Notes under the pieces: generated by a model
What the model was told of the DNA's origin: nothing
What the model saw: the letters and a program-made list of their open reading frames with translations, nothing else
Databases searched by the model: none
NCBI GenBank assembly: GCA_017454485.1
Contig: JAFTCX010000024.1
Span: 1-46,609 of the forward strand
Direction of reading: 5' to 3'
DNA length: 46,609 nt
Origin: Clostridia bacterium
Lineage (GTDB): Bacteria; Bacillota; Clostridia; Oscillospirales; Acutalibacteraceae
Made by a program: the position numbers and the translations under genes
Shown here: positions 40,059-46,609 of the stretch, piece by piece
Numbering within the stretch: position 1 is the first letter of the stretch
Layout: the number at the start of each line of letters is the position of its first letter

Positions 40059-40511
40059 TCAAAGAGACAAATCCTCCTTGAGCTTTGTCCATGCGCCGAC
40101 GGCAAGCTGATCACAGCGTTCGTTTTGCGGATGACCGTCATGGCCCTTGACCCAGATGAATTGGACCTCATGCGTCTCCAAAAGGTCAAGCAGCACTTCC
40201 CATAAATCCACGTTCAGCGCAGGCTTTTTGTCTGCTTTTCGCCAACCGTTGCATTTCCAGCCGTAGACCCAGCCGAGATTGATTGCATTGACAACATACT
40301 GTGAATCCGTATACAGCTTCACCTTACAAGGCTCTTTGAGCGCTTTCAGCCCTTCGATGACTGCGGTCAATTCCATGCGGTTGTTCGTGGTCTCTTTTTC
40401 TGCGCCGGAAAGCTCTTTTTCTTTGCCGCGATATTCCAAAATAGTTCCCCAGCCGCCGACGCCGGGATTGCCCGAACAGGCGCCGTCAGTATAGATGTTG
40501 ACGTTTCTCAT
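40059..40511 (-). CDS. rnhA: Ribonuclease HI
   Basis: 150-residue RNase H1 that degrades the RNA strand of RNA:DNA hybrids. The acidic metal-binding residues are present in [30 protein letters not shown] and NERCDQLA, in the family order. The start at 40511 follows GGAG; an upstream in-frame start at 40553 would enter the tRNA terminator and is rejected. It lies just downstream of tRNA-Val, with the tRNA terminator in between and no separate promoter visible. Confidence 0.95.
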   Translation of the reverse strand: MRNVNIYTDGACSGNPGVGGWGTILEYRGKEKELSGAEKETTNNRMELTAVIEGLKALKEPCKVKLYTDSQYVVNAINLGWVYGWKCNGWRKADKKPALNVDLWEVLLDLLETHEVQFIWVKGHDGHPQNERCDQLAVGAWTKLKEDLSL

Positions 40512-40527
40512 ATGCTGCTCCGATCGA

Positions 40528-40565
40528 TTAAAATAAGAAAACCGGCAGACCAAAGCGATCTGCCG
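40528..40565 (-). terminator. Terminator of tRNA-Val
   Basis: Minus strand: CGGCAGA (40559-40565) pairs with TCTGCCG (40543-40549), followed by GTTTTCTTATTTT. It ends 17 bases before rnhA. Confidence 0.75.
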
Positions 40566-40570
40566 ATGTG

Positions 40571-40647
40571 TGGTAGAGGCAGGGGGACTCGAACCCTCGA
40601 CCTCTGCGATGTGAACGCAGCGCTCTAACCAACTGGGCTATACCTCC
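40571..40647 (-). tRNA. tRNA-Val (anticodon CAC)
   Basis: Cloverleaf readable on the minus strand: acceptor GGAGGTA with TGCCTCT, anticodon stem CTGCG/CGCAG enclosing the loop TTCACAT (anticodon CAC), and GGTTCGAGTCC in the T arm. The CCA end is genome-encoded (40571-40573). Decodes GUG. Confidence 0.95.
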
Positions 40648-40662
40648 GTACCAACGAATGGT

Positions 40663-40668
40663 ATTATA
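40663..40668 (-). promoter_or_regulatory. -10 box of tRNA-Val
   Basis: TATAAT on the minus strand, 15 bases upstream of the mature tRNA 5' end. The -35 box is not clear. Confidence 0.55.
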
Positions 40669-40739
40669 ACACACCTTTCCAAAAAAATCCATAGTTTTTT
40701 GAAAAAAATTCAAATATTTTTTTCGGAAAGAAAAACGAC

Positions 40740-41432
40740 TTATTTGATCGGTTTTCCGGTCTTTGCATCAAGGATGTTTTGGAATACGCAGATATGCGTA
40801 GCGGAGATGAACTTGTCCATGTGAAGCGAACCGAAATACCAGTGCTTGAATTCACAAGTTTTGCCGACATCTTCAAGATAAGTGTTGATCGCCGTGATAG
40901 AAGCGTCGTCATGCGTTTTGAACAGCAAAAAGTCCTTTACTTTTGCCGGCGGCTCATGAGAGAGGATGATATCCACTTTTCCGCCGTGCTGCTGAAGGTT
41001 TTCCACACCCTCCATCAATTCTTCCCGCGTCGGGAATTCCAGATCGGACCAGGTGTTCATCTCAAAGCGAATCTCAATGTCGGGGCTTTCGCCGCCCCCC
41101 ATGGTAAAGATGGTCTGATCTTCAATGGTATAGACCTGTCCGCGCATGAGATGAAAAATGTTCGGCGCAATCTGGTGCACTTTTCCGCCGTTCCAGCGTT
41201 TGACTTTGAGTTTTGCAAGCATTTCAAAGTTTTCGTGCGTGCCGTCAACAAAACAGATGTTATACCGTGCTTTGGAAAGCTTGCGCAGCGTGTTCAGCTC
41301 TTCCTTGGAGCCGTTCCATAAAAAGCCGAAATCGCCGCAGATGAGCAATGTGTCGTTTTCTTTGAGCTTGCGCAGCGCCGGGGCATCAAAGCGGTCAAGC
41401 TGTCCGTGCGTGTCGCCTGTAACGTAGATCAT
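40740..41432 (-). CDS. Calcineurin-like metallophosphoesterase
   Basis: 230-residue metallophosphatase. Conserved ligands: GDTHGQ (residues 6-11), GDFGFLW (near 33), GTHEN (near 65) and SHEPP (near 158), ending in a degenerate GSLH where GHTH is usual. This resembles small phosphoesterases of gut Firmicutes with no known substrate. It has its own promoter whose -35 overlaps the AT-rich palindrome at 41460-41483. No partner gene is obvious. Confidence 0.85.
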   Translation of the reverse strand: MIYVTGDTHGQLDRFDAPALRKLKENDTLLICGDFGFLWNGSKEELNTLRKLSKARYNICFVDGTHENFEMLAKLKVKRWNGGKVHQIAPNIFHLMRGQVYTIEDQTIFTMGGGESPDIEIRFEMNTWSDLEFPTREELMEGVENLQQHGGKVDIILSHEPPAKVKDFLLFKTHDDASITAINTYLEDVGKTCEFKHWYFGSLHMDKFISATHICVFQNILDAKTGKPIK

Positions 41433-41445
41433 GATGTCACCTCAA

Positions 41446-41474
41446 AATATGGTATGGTAAAAATTAAATTTCAA
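41446..41474 (-). promoter_or_regulatory. Candidate promoter of the metallophosphoesterase gene
   Basis: Minus strand: TTGAAA (41469-41474), 17 bp, CATATT (41446-41451). The -35 box sits in the centre of the palindrome at 41460-41483. Confidence 0.45.
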
Positions 41475-41483
41475 TTTAATTTT
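41460..41483. repeat. AT-rich palindrome in the divergent intergenic region
   Basis: An 11-bp inverted repeat with a 2-base centre (41460-41470 and 41473-41483). It overlaps the -35 box of the metallophosphoesterase promoter. Possibly an operator or a DNA-bending site. Confidence 0.5.
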
Positions 41484-41502
41484 AAAATTTTTCATAAAAC
41501 AG

Positions 41503-41531
41503 TTTATTTTTTCTGCAAAAATTGATATAAT
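41503..41531 (+). promoter_or_regulatory. Candidate promoter of the DacA-like gene
   Basis: TATAAT (41526-41531) with a poor -35 TTTATT (41503-41508), spacer 17 bp, in a very AT-rich context that could act as an UP element. Confidence 0.4.
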
Positions 41532-41621
41532 CAAATGTAAAATGCAGAAATGGACTTTGCATTCGCTATTGTAACACATTTTTATGCAGATTGCAAATAA
41601 AAAAAGGATGGATGAATCAGA

Positions 41622-42995
41622 ATGAAAAAAGTTTTTGCTGCTTTTCTTGCCGTGGTGCTCTGCTTCGGGTGTTTTGCACTGACTGCCGGCGCAGATTTCA
41701 ATGCGCAGACCGAGGTCACCGAAAAGTTGGTTTCGGATATTTACTATATGATCAGCCTTGACGACGGAACGGTTTTGTTCAGCAAGAACGAAACAAAAAA
41801 GACTGCGCCCGCCGCATTCGTCAAGCTTCTTGCGGCAATCACAGCGATCGAGAACTGGGGGAACCTCGACAAGGAGGTTGAAATTACGGAAGAATCGCTT
41901 TCGCTTGTGACCTATGATTACGGTGTGCGGACGGTCAATTTGCAGGTCGGCGAAACGTATACCAAACGCCAACTGATCGAAGCGCTGATGGTTTACGGCG
42001 CCAACGACTGCGCATCCGTGATTGCGCACAACATTTCCGGCAGTGTGGAAGGCTTTGCAAAGGCAATGAATGAGCTTGCAAAAAAGATCGGCTGCAATCG
42101 CACAAAGATCGTCAATATCACCGGCTTTGACGACGACGGCCAGTGCACCTCGGCGCAGGACATAGCTACCATTTTGAAGTATGCGCTGAATTCGCCTGTG
42201 TTTTCCGAAGCGTTCTCCGCTTCTTCGATCACGCTGCCGGCAACGCAAAAAAACGGCGAGCGTACCTATAACAGTGAAAACCGTATGACGTCTGCTGCCA
42301 CGCAGGATTATTACCACAGCGCCGTGAACGGCGGAAAGTATACTTCCACAACAAAAGCAGGCGAGTGTATTGCGGTGTCGTCTTCGCAGGACGGCTACTC
42401 TTATCTGACGGTCGTCATGCGCGGCAGCATGAAGGATGTTGACAGCGACGGCGTGAATGAAAACACCTGTATGACAGATGCAAAGCAACTGCTTTCCTGG
42501 GTCTACAGCAATATCCGTTTTCGTGTGATTGCAACAGCGAACCAGATCGTTGCGGTTGTCAATGTTGTCGCCGGCAAAGATGCTGACTCCTTGCGACTTG
42601 TGCCCGAAAAGGAAACGAGTGCGCTTGTGCCCGCAAAAGCGACCAATAACTCTATGTTGATCAAGATCGATGAAAGCACATTACCCAAGGAGATCAAGGC
42701 GCCGGTCAGCGCCGGACAGGTGATCTGTCAAGGAACCGTTTATTTTGCGGATCAGCCCATTACGACGATCAATCTTGTTGCTGCAAACGATGTGGGACTG
42801 AGCCTTGTGCGCCTGTTTATGACAAAGCTTTCCAATCTGCTTTCCTCCACAGCCTTTATCATTCTTGAAGTGATCGCGCTGCTCGCTGTTTGCGCGTATC
42901 TCGGTCTGATGCTTTTTCGGAATGTACAGCGCAACAAAGCAAGAGCCCGTCGCAGAGCTGCCGCAGCCGGCAAGCGGCCGCCGGTCAAAAAGTAA
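41622..42995 (+). CDS. D,D-carboxypeptidase (S11/DacA) homologue with altered active site
   Basis: 457-residue exported protein with an N-terminal signal peptide (to about residue 24), an S11 serine-peptidase-like domain, a C-terminal transmembrane helix (about 405-428) and a basic tail. Active D,D-carboxypeptidases have SxxK, SxN and KTG. Here the first reads AAFVK with Ala65 where the nucleophilic Ser stands, the second reads GAN (126-128), and the third reads KYT (239-241). All three motifs are therefore changed while the surrounding fold is recognisable, so it is probably not a working carboxypeptidase and may be a regulatory or binding homologue. GGATGG precedes the ATG. Cotranscription with the next gene (48-base gap) is likely. 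Confidence 0.82.
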   Translation: MKKVFAAFLAVVLCFGCFALTAGADFNAQTEVTEKLVSDIYYMISLDDGTVLFSKNETKKTAPAAFVKLLAAITAIENWGNLDKEVEITEESLSLVTYDYGVRTVNLQVGETYTKRQLIEALMVYGANDCASVIAHNISGSVEGFAKAMNELAKKIGCNRTKIVNITGFDDDGQCTSAQDIATILKYALNSPVFSEAFSASSITLPATQKNGERTYNSENRMTSAATQDYYHSAVNGGKYTSTTKAGECIAVSSSQDGYSYLTVVMRGSMKDVDSDGVNENTCMTDAKQLLSWVYSNIRFRVIATANQIVAVVNVVAGKDADSLRLVPEKETSALVPAKATNNSMLIKIDESTLPKEIKAPVSAGQVICQGTVYFADQPITTINLVAANDVGLSLVRLFMTKLSNLLSSTAFIILEVIALLAVCAYLGLMLFRNVQRNKARARRRAAAAGKRPPVKK

Positions 42996-43042
42996 GTTCA
43001 ACAATCCATCGGGTTAAATTTTAAACGAAGGGATGTCTTTCA

Positions 43043-46000
43043 ATGAAAAAAAACATTCGCTATTTTCTGCAGATCGCAGCAGTGCTTGTTTTACTTGTCA
43101 CGCTTGCTGCATTTTCCGCCTCTGCCGCAGATGACACCGGAAAATGGATCACGGCCTGGGGAACAGGCTCTACGAACATTTCCCTGAACGGTTATGAAAA
43201 CATCACCGCTTACATCGGAAATATCACCGCACGCACGGTGATCACGCCGACAGCAAGCGGCAACAAGATCCGCGTTCGGTTGTCCAACCATTTCGGTGAA
43301 AGCAATCTGACGATTGAATCCTGCACGGTCGCAAAGAGCGTTTCCGGTTCCCGTATTGATACGGATTCCGTGCGTATCATTACGTTTGACAGCTCTCCCA
43401 AAGTGACGATCGGCCCTGGACAGGAAGTCCTTTCAGATCCCGTGGCGTTCAATGTTGTTGCCCAGCAAGACATTGCGATCAGCGTGTTCCTGAAGGATTT
43501 TTCCGAAGTGAAAACCATGGGCCTTTCCGGCGGCGAAACGTATTTGAAATTGGGCGAAGAGGATAATACCCGCACAGACACTTTCGGCTTGTTGGAAGCA
43601 AATCTGGATGAGGAAATCTATAAGGTCTTTCAGGATGCCGGATTAGGGATGGATATGCCGCTGTCATACAGCATCATTCATGTTGTTCCGATTTTTTCAA
43701 GTGTCGATGTTTTTTCCACAAACCCGGACGCCTATTCGGTTGTTGTTGTCGGCGATTCCACAGTTTCCAATGATTTTCCGCAGTATTTGAGCGAGATGAT
43801 CACGAACGACAACATCACCGACGTCGGTGTGGTCGGCAAAGGCATCATCGGAAATCAGCTCGGCAGCGACGGCCTCGGCTTTGCTTCGTTTATCAAAGGC
43901 GAATCTATGCTCAAGCGTTTTCAGCGTGACGTGCTCAGCCAGTCCGGCGTGAAATATGTCATCATCAAAATCGGCACCAACGATATTGTGCACCCGGTCT
44001 GTAAGGACATTCAGGAGGAATATCCCGGCATCAAGCAGCCGACTGCAGAGGAGATCATTGAGAATTTCCGAACGGCGTTTCGCTTGTGTCACGATAATAA
44101 TTTGCGAGTGATCGCCATCGGAATCACGCAATGGAAGGGTTACACCAGAAACTTTTTGAATACCGGCGCGCGCTATGTGCGCACGGAAGAAGAGCGCCAT
44201 GCCGACTGGGAGATCGCGCTCAAAGTCAACGACTGGCTTGCAACGACCACAGAGCACGACGGCTATGTGGATTTCAACGAGCTGACGAAGAATCCCGACG
44301 ATCCCGAAGCCATGCGTCCCGAATATACGCTTGACGGTGCGCATCCGACAGATCTGATGCAGAAGGTCTGGGCGCAGAATTTCCCGCTGAGCCTTATCGG
44401 GATCGGCTCTAATGTCGGCTTTGTACGGTTGAACAAAGTCGAGCTCAATATGAAGCTGAATCAATCGGCTGCACTGAATGCAACGATTTTCCCGACAACG
44501 GCGCTCAACAAGACTGTAACATGGTCCACCTCCAACGCGACAGTCGCTTCCGTTGATTCCAACGGCGTTGTACGTGCCGTCGGCCCCGGCAGCTGCACCG
44601 TCACCTGCACGACGCAGGATGGCAACAAATCGGCTTCCTGCCGCATCAACGTCAGCATCCCTGTCGTTGGCGTTTCGCTTGAAAAGAGCGAGCTTCACCT
44701 TTATGCTACCAAAAAAGAACAGCTTGTGGCGCATGTCCAGCCGGAAAACGCAACCGACCAATCTTTGACATGGCGCAGCTCCGACACAAGAAAGGTCGTT
44801 GTGGATGAAAAAACCGGCGTTGTGACTGCGGTCGGCTCCGGCAGAGCAACGGTGACTTGCAGTACAAACGACGGCGGATACAAAGCATCCTGCGTTGTGG
44901 AAGTGTTCAAAAAAGTTGAGGTTGAATCGCTGACATTGAGCGTGACAAGCAAAAACATCTATGTTGATAAATCTTTCAAGCTCGGTTATACCATCGCACC
45001 GACAACGGCGACGTTCAAGGAAGTGACATGTAAATCAAGCAACACAAAGGTTGCGACGGTGGACAGCAGCGGTGTTGTGACCGGCGTCGGCGTAGGCACG
45101 GCATATATCACCTGCACGTCTGATGATAATCCGTTTGCAGCGCAGCGCTGCAAGGTGGGCGTCTCTGTGCCGGTCGGCGGAGTATCTCTCGATAAAAATG
45201 AACTTTCGCTTTATGAAACGGCAACGGCGCTTCTGACAGCGGTTGTTTTGCCAAACAACGCTACAAATAAAAAAGTGATCTGGTCGTCCAGCGACACCTC
45301 GGTCGCAACGGTCAATTCAAAAGGCCTTGTTCGCGCTGTAAAGGCCGGCAACTGCGTGATTACCTGCACAACGAAGAACCGAAATAAAACGGCAATGTGC
45401 AAGGTGCACGTGGAAAAAACAATTCTTTCCACTTCTGTCCGGCTCGATCAGCGGACGCTGACGCTGCGCGACGGCAAGAGCGCAACCCTGGCTGCCACGA
45501 TCAAGCCGAACAATGTGTCGATCAATTCCGTTTCGTGGACGTCGGATAACCCGAAGGTTGCAACTGTCAACAGTGTCGGCAAGGTGACGGCGAAGGGCCC
45601 CGGCACCTGCACGATCACCTGTGCAACCAAGGATACCGGTAAAACAGCAACTTGCAAAGTGACTGTCAAGGCAACACGCGTGCAGAGCGTTGTGCTCAAT
45701 AAGAGAAGCATGACCGTGACGGCCGGAGATGTTGTGAAGCTGAAAGCAACGATCACGCCGAGCAACGCAACCAATAAAAAGGTGACTTGGGCGTCCAGCA
45801 ATCCGAAGATCGTTAAAGTCAGCCAGAAGGGGAATATCAAGGGTCTGCGTGCAGGCAAAGCGACAATAACCGCGACAACCGCTGACGGCAGGAAGGTTGC
45901 CACCTGTGCCGTTACGGTGAAAGCTTCGAAGATCCGTGCGGTCACAGTTGAGGAATATGACATCACGATCGGTTTGAATGCGAAGTACAAGCTGAAACCG

Positions 46001-46465
46001 ACGGTTCAGCCGTCAACCGCAAACAGCTCTAAGCTGAAGTACTCTTCGAGTGATACACGCATCGCCAAGGTGAATTCCAAAGGCGTGATCACGGGTATTT
46101 CGGAAGGCTCCTGCATCATCACCATTTCTCCGACAGACGGTGGCGGCGGAAAAGCCGCGATGATCGCCGTGAAGGTGGAAAACATTCGCGTGGTTGCAAT
46201 CAAGCTCACTGCGAGCTCGAATGTCTCGATGCTGTTGAACACCGTGACCGCTGCCAAGGGTACAAAGTTCAAACTCACCGCTTCGGTACTTCCTGCCAAT
46301 GCAACCAACAAGAACGTCACATGGAAGACCAGCGACCCCAACGTTGCAAAGGTCGATTCCAAAGGCAACGTGACCTGCGTCGGCACCGGCACCTGCCACA
46401 TCACCTGTGTGAGCACAGAACAAAAGAGTCCGGCCACGGAAATCTGCCGTGTGTTTGTACGGTAA
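43043..46465 (+). CDS. Secreted SGNH hydrolase with eight BIG2 repeats
   Basis: 1140-residue exported protein. A signal peptide (residues 1-29, ending ASA) leads to a beta-sandwich typical of GDSL esterases (RVRLSNHFGE near 78-87). An SGNH domain follows with VVVVGDST (Ser239), KIGTNDIVHP near 308 and DGAHPTD near 429. From about residue 458 to the end there are eight tandem bacterial Ig-like (BIG2) repeats of about 85 residues, recognisable by the recurring V-x-W-x-S-S/T-x-x-x-V-A and G-x-G-x-C-x-I-T-C patterns. There is no LPxTG, SLH or CWBD motif at the end. Probably a surface-exposed carbohydrate or lipid esterase whose repeats extend it from the cell. The substrate is unknown. Confidence 0.88.
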   Translation: MKKNIRYFLQIAAVLVLLVTLAAFSASAADDTGKWITAWGTGSTNISLNGYENITAYIGNITARTVITPTASGNKIRVRLSNHFGESNLTIESCTVAKSVSGSRIDTDSVRIITFDSSPKVTIGPGQEVLSDPVAFNVVAQQDIAISVFLKDFSEVKTMGLSGGETYLKLGEEDNTRTDTFGLLEANLDEEIYKVFQDAGLGMDMPLSYSIIHVVPIFSSVDVFSTNPDAYSVVVVGDSTVSNDFPQYLSEMITNDNITDVGVVGKGIIGNQLGSDGLGFASFIKGESMLKRFQRDVLSQSGVKYVIIKIGTNDIVHPVCKDIQEEYPGIKQPTAEEIIENFRTAFRLCHDNNLRVIAIGITQWKGYTRNFLNTGARYVRTEEERHADWEIALKVNDWLATTTEHDGYVDFNELTKNPDDPEAMRPEYTLDGAHPTDLMQKVWAQNFPLSLIGIGSNVGFVRLNKVELNMKLNQSAALNATIFPTTALNKTVTWSTSNATVASVDSNGVVRAVGPGSCTVTCTTQDGNKSASCRINVSIPVVGVSLEKSELHLYATKKEQLVAHVQPENATDQSLTWRSSDTRKVVVDEKTGVVTAVGSGRATVTCSTNDGGYKASCVVEVFKKVEVESLTLSVTSKNIYVDKSFKLGYTIAPTTATFKEVTCKSSNTKVATVDSSGVVTGVGVGTAYITCTSDDNPFAAQRCKVGVSVPVGGVSLDKNELSLYETATALLTAVVLPNNATNKKVIWSSSDTSVATVNSKGLVRAVKAGNCVITCTTKNRNKTAMCKVHVEKTILSTSVRLDQRTLTLRDGKSATLAATIKPNNVSINSVSWTSDNPKVATVNSVGKVTAKGPGTCTITCATKDTGKTATCKVTVKATRVQSVVLNKRSMTVTAGDVVKLKATITPSNATNKKVTWASSNPKIVKVSQKGNIKGLRAGKATITATTADGRKVATCAVTVKASKIRAVTVEEYDITIGLNAKYKLKPTVQPSTANSSKLKYSSSDTRIAKVNSKGVITGISEGSCIITISPTDGGGGKAAMIAVKVENIRVVAIKLTASSNVSMLLNTVTAAKGTKFKLTASVLPANATNKNVTWKTSDPNVAKVDSKGNVTCVGTGTCHITCVSTEQKSPATEICRVFVR

Positions 46466-46474
46466 AGTGAATCA

Positions 46475-46502
46475 AAACCACCGGTGAAACCGGTGGTTTG
46501 TT
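46475..46502 (+). terminator. Terminator after the SGNH-BIG2 gene
   Basis: AAACCACCGGT (46475-46485) pairs with ACCGGTGGTTT (46489-46499) around a GAA loop. The T-rich tail is short (TTTGTT). Confidence 0.6.
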
Positions 46503-46504
46503 CT

Positions 46505-46547
46505 GCCCCTATAAGGGGCTATTGCTGGCTTGGCCCCTGGAAGGGGC
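46505..46547. repeat. Pair of near-identical GCCCCT/AGGGGC hairpins
   Basis: GCCCCT (46505-46510) pairs with AGGGGC (46514-46519), and GCCCCT (46533-46538) pairs with AGGGGC (46542-46547). The two hairpins are 28 bp apart and differ only in their 3-base loops (ATA, GGA). No gene is present. Confidence 0.55.
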
Positions 46548-46579
46548 TTTGAAGGTTTAGCATCGCATTACATTTCCAG

Positions 46580-46607
46580 CAGCCGCTCACGAGCGGCTGT
46601 TATTTTT
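46580..46607 (+). terminator. Terminator-like hairpin at right edge
   Basis: CAGCCGCT (46580-46587) pairs with AGCGGCTG (46592-46599), loop CACG, followed by TTATTTTT. It is the fourth hairpin in 135 bp. Confidence 0.5.
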
Positions 46608-46609
46608 GC

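Noticed and set aside
41622-42995. The DacA-like gene as a decayed pseudogene
   Set aside because: No frameshift or internal stop; the signal peptide, anchor and length are intact, so loss of active-site residues is more likely functional divergence.
46505-46547. The repeated GCCCCT/AGGGGC units as a CRISPR array
   Set aside because: Only two units, each a hairpin with a 3-base loop and short spacing; no 28-36-bp repeats, unique spacers or cas genes.

Overview
The window looks like chromosome of a spore-forming, low-to-mid GC Clostridia-type Firmicute, probably a gut Oscillospirales relative. The evidence is sigK with a pro-sequence, spoIVA, a class A RNase P RNA, an ispH-rpsA fusion, the block orders cmk/ispH-rpsA, rplS/lepB/rbgA and era/yqzL-like/recO, and strong AGGAGG ribosome binding sites. 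The species assignment is inference. Almost every gene is intact, most regulatory regions carry readable TTGACA-17-TATAAT-type promoters, and many units end in hairpin plus T-run terminators.

Layout. 1-466: no gene; tandem hairpins, a terminator and the promoter of the first gene. 467-1438: lipoyl-less E2-type acyltransferase. 1588-3759 (minus): zinc-ribbon protein, SigH-like sigma factor, mnmA. 3864-11561 (plus): rnpB, then recD2, an MreB-like actin, a BaiN-like flavoprotein, cmk and the ispH-rpsA fusion. 11633-12187: unknown protein. 12233-14171 (minus): RluA pseudouridine synthase and two GNAT acetyltransferases. 14321-15589: CapA-like lipoprotein. 15635-17188 (minus): GPH sugar symporter. 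17384-23859: zinc-ribbon membrane protein, rplS, lepB, rbgA, sigK, class A PBP, ruvX. 23869-24070: a 202-bp MITE-like element with terminal inverted repeats. 24134-32078: spoIVA, FAD oxidoreductase, era, yqzL-like, recO, mutS2, SGNH hydrolase. 32239-34050: glycosidase-like (alpha/alpha)6 protein. 34093-39700: an eight-gene, tightly coupled operon. 39756-41432 (minus): metal-binding HMA protein, rnhA, tRNA-Val, metallophosphoesterase. 41622-46465: a D,D-carboxypeptidase homologue with all three catalytic motifs altered, and a 1140-residue SGNH hydrolase with eight BIG2 repeats. 46466-46609: four hairpins running to the right edge.

The most unusual system is the 34093-39700 operon. It joins nickel-enzyme maturation proteins (CooC-like ATPase with its CxC motif, CooT), a free-standing fragment that resembles the middle domain of acetyl-CoA synthase, an ASKHA [4Fe-4S] activase and two 2-hydroxyacyl-CoA dehydratase-family subunits, plus two tiny uncharacterised proteins. 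This suggests an undescribed low-potential metalloenzyme (nickel and/or iron-sulfur). No CODH catalytic subunit or acyl-CoA pathway gene lies nearby.

Other points of note: a strong in-frame ribosome binding site and ATG inside ispH-rpsA that could make free S1; sigma-E-like promoters directly before both sigK and spoIVA; and recD2 and rnhA lying so close to stable RNA genes that they have little or no promoter space. Both window edges lie in hairpin-rich sequence, which would fit an assembly ending at repeats.
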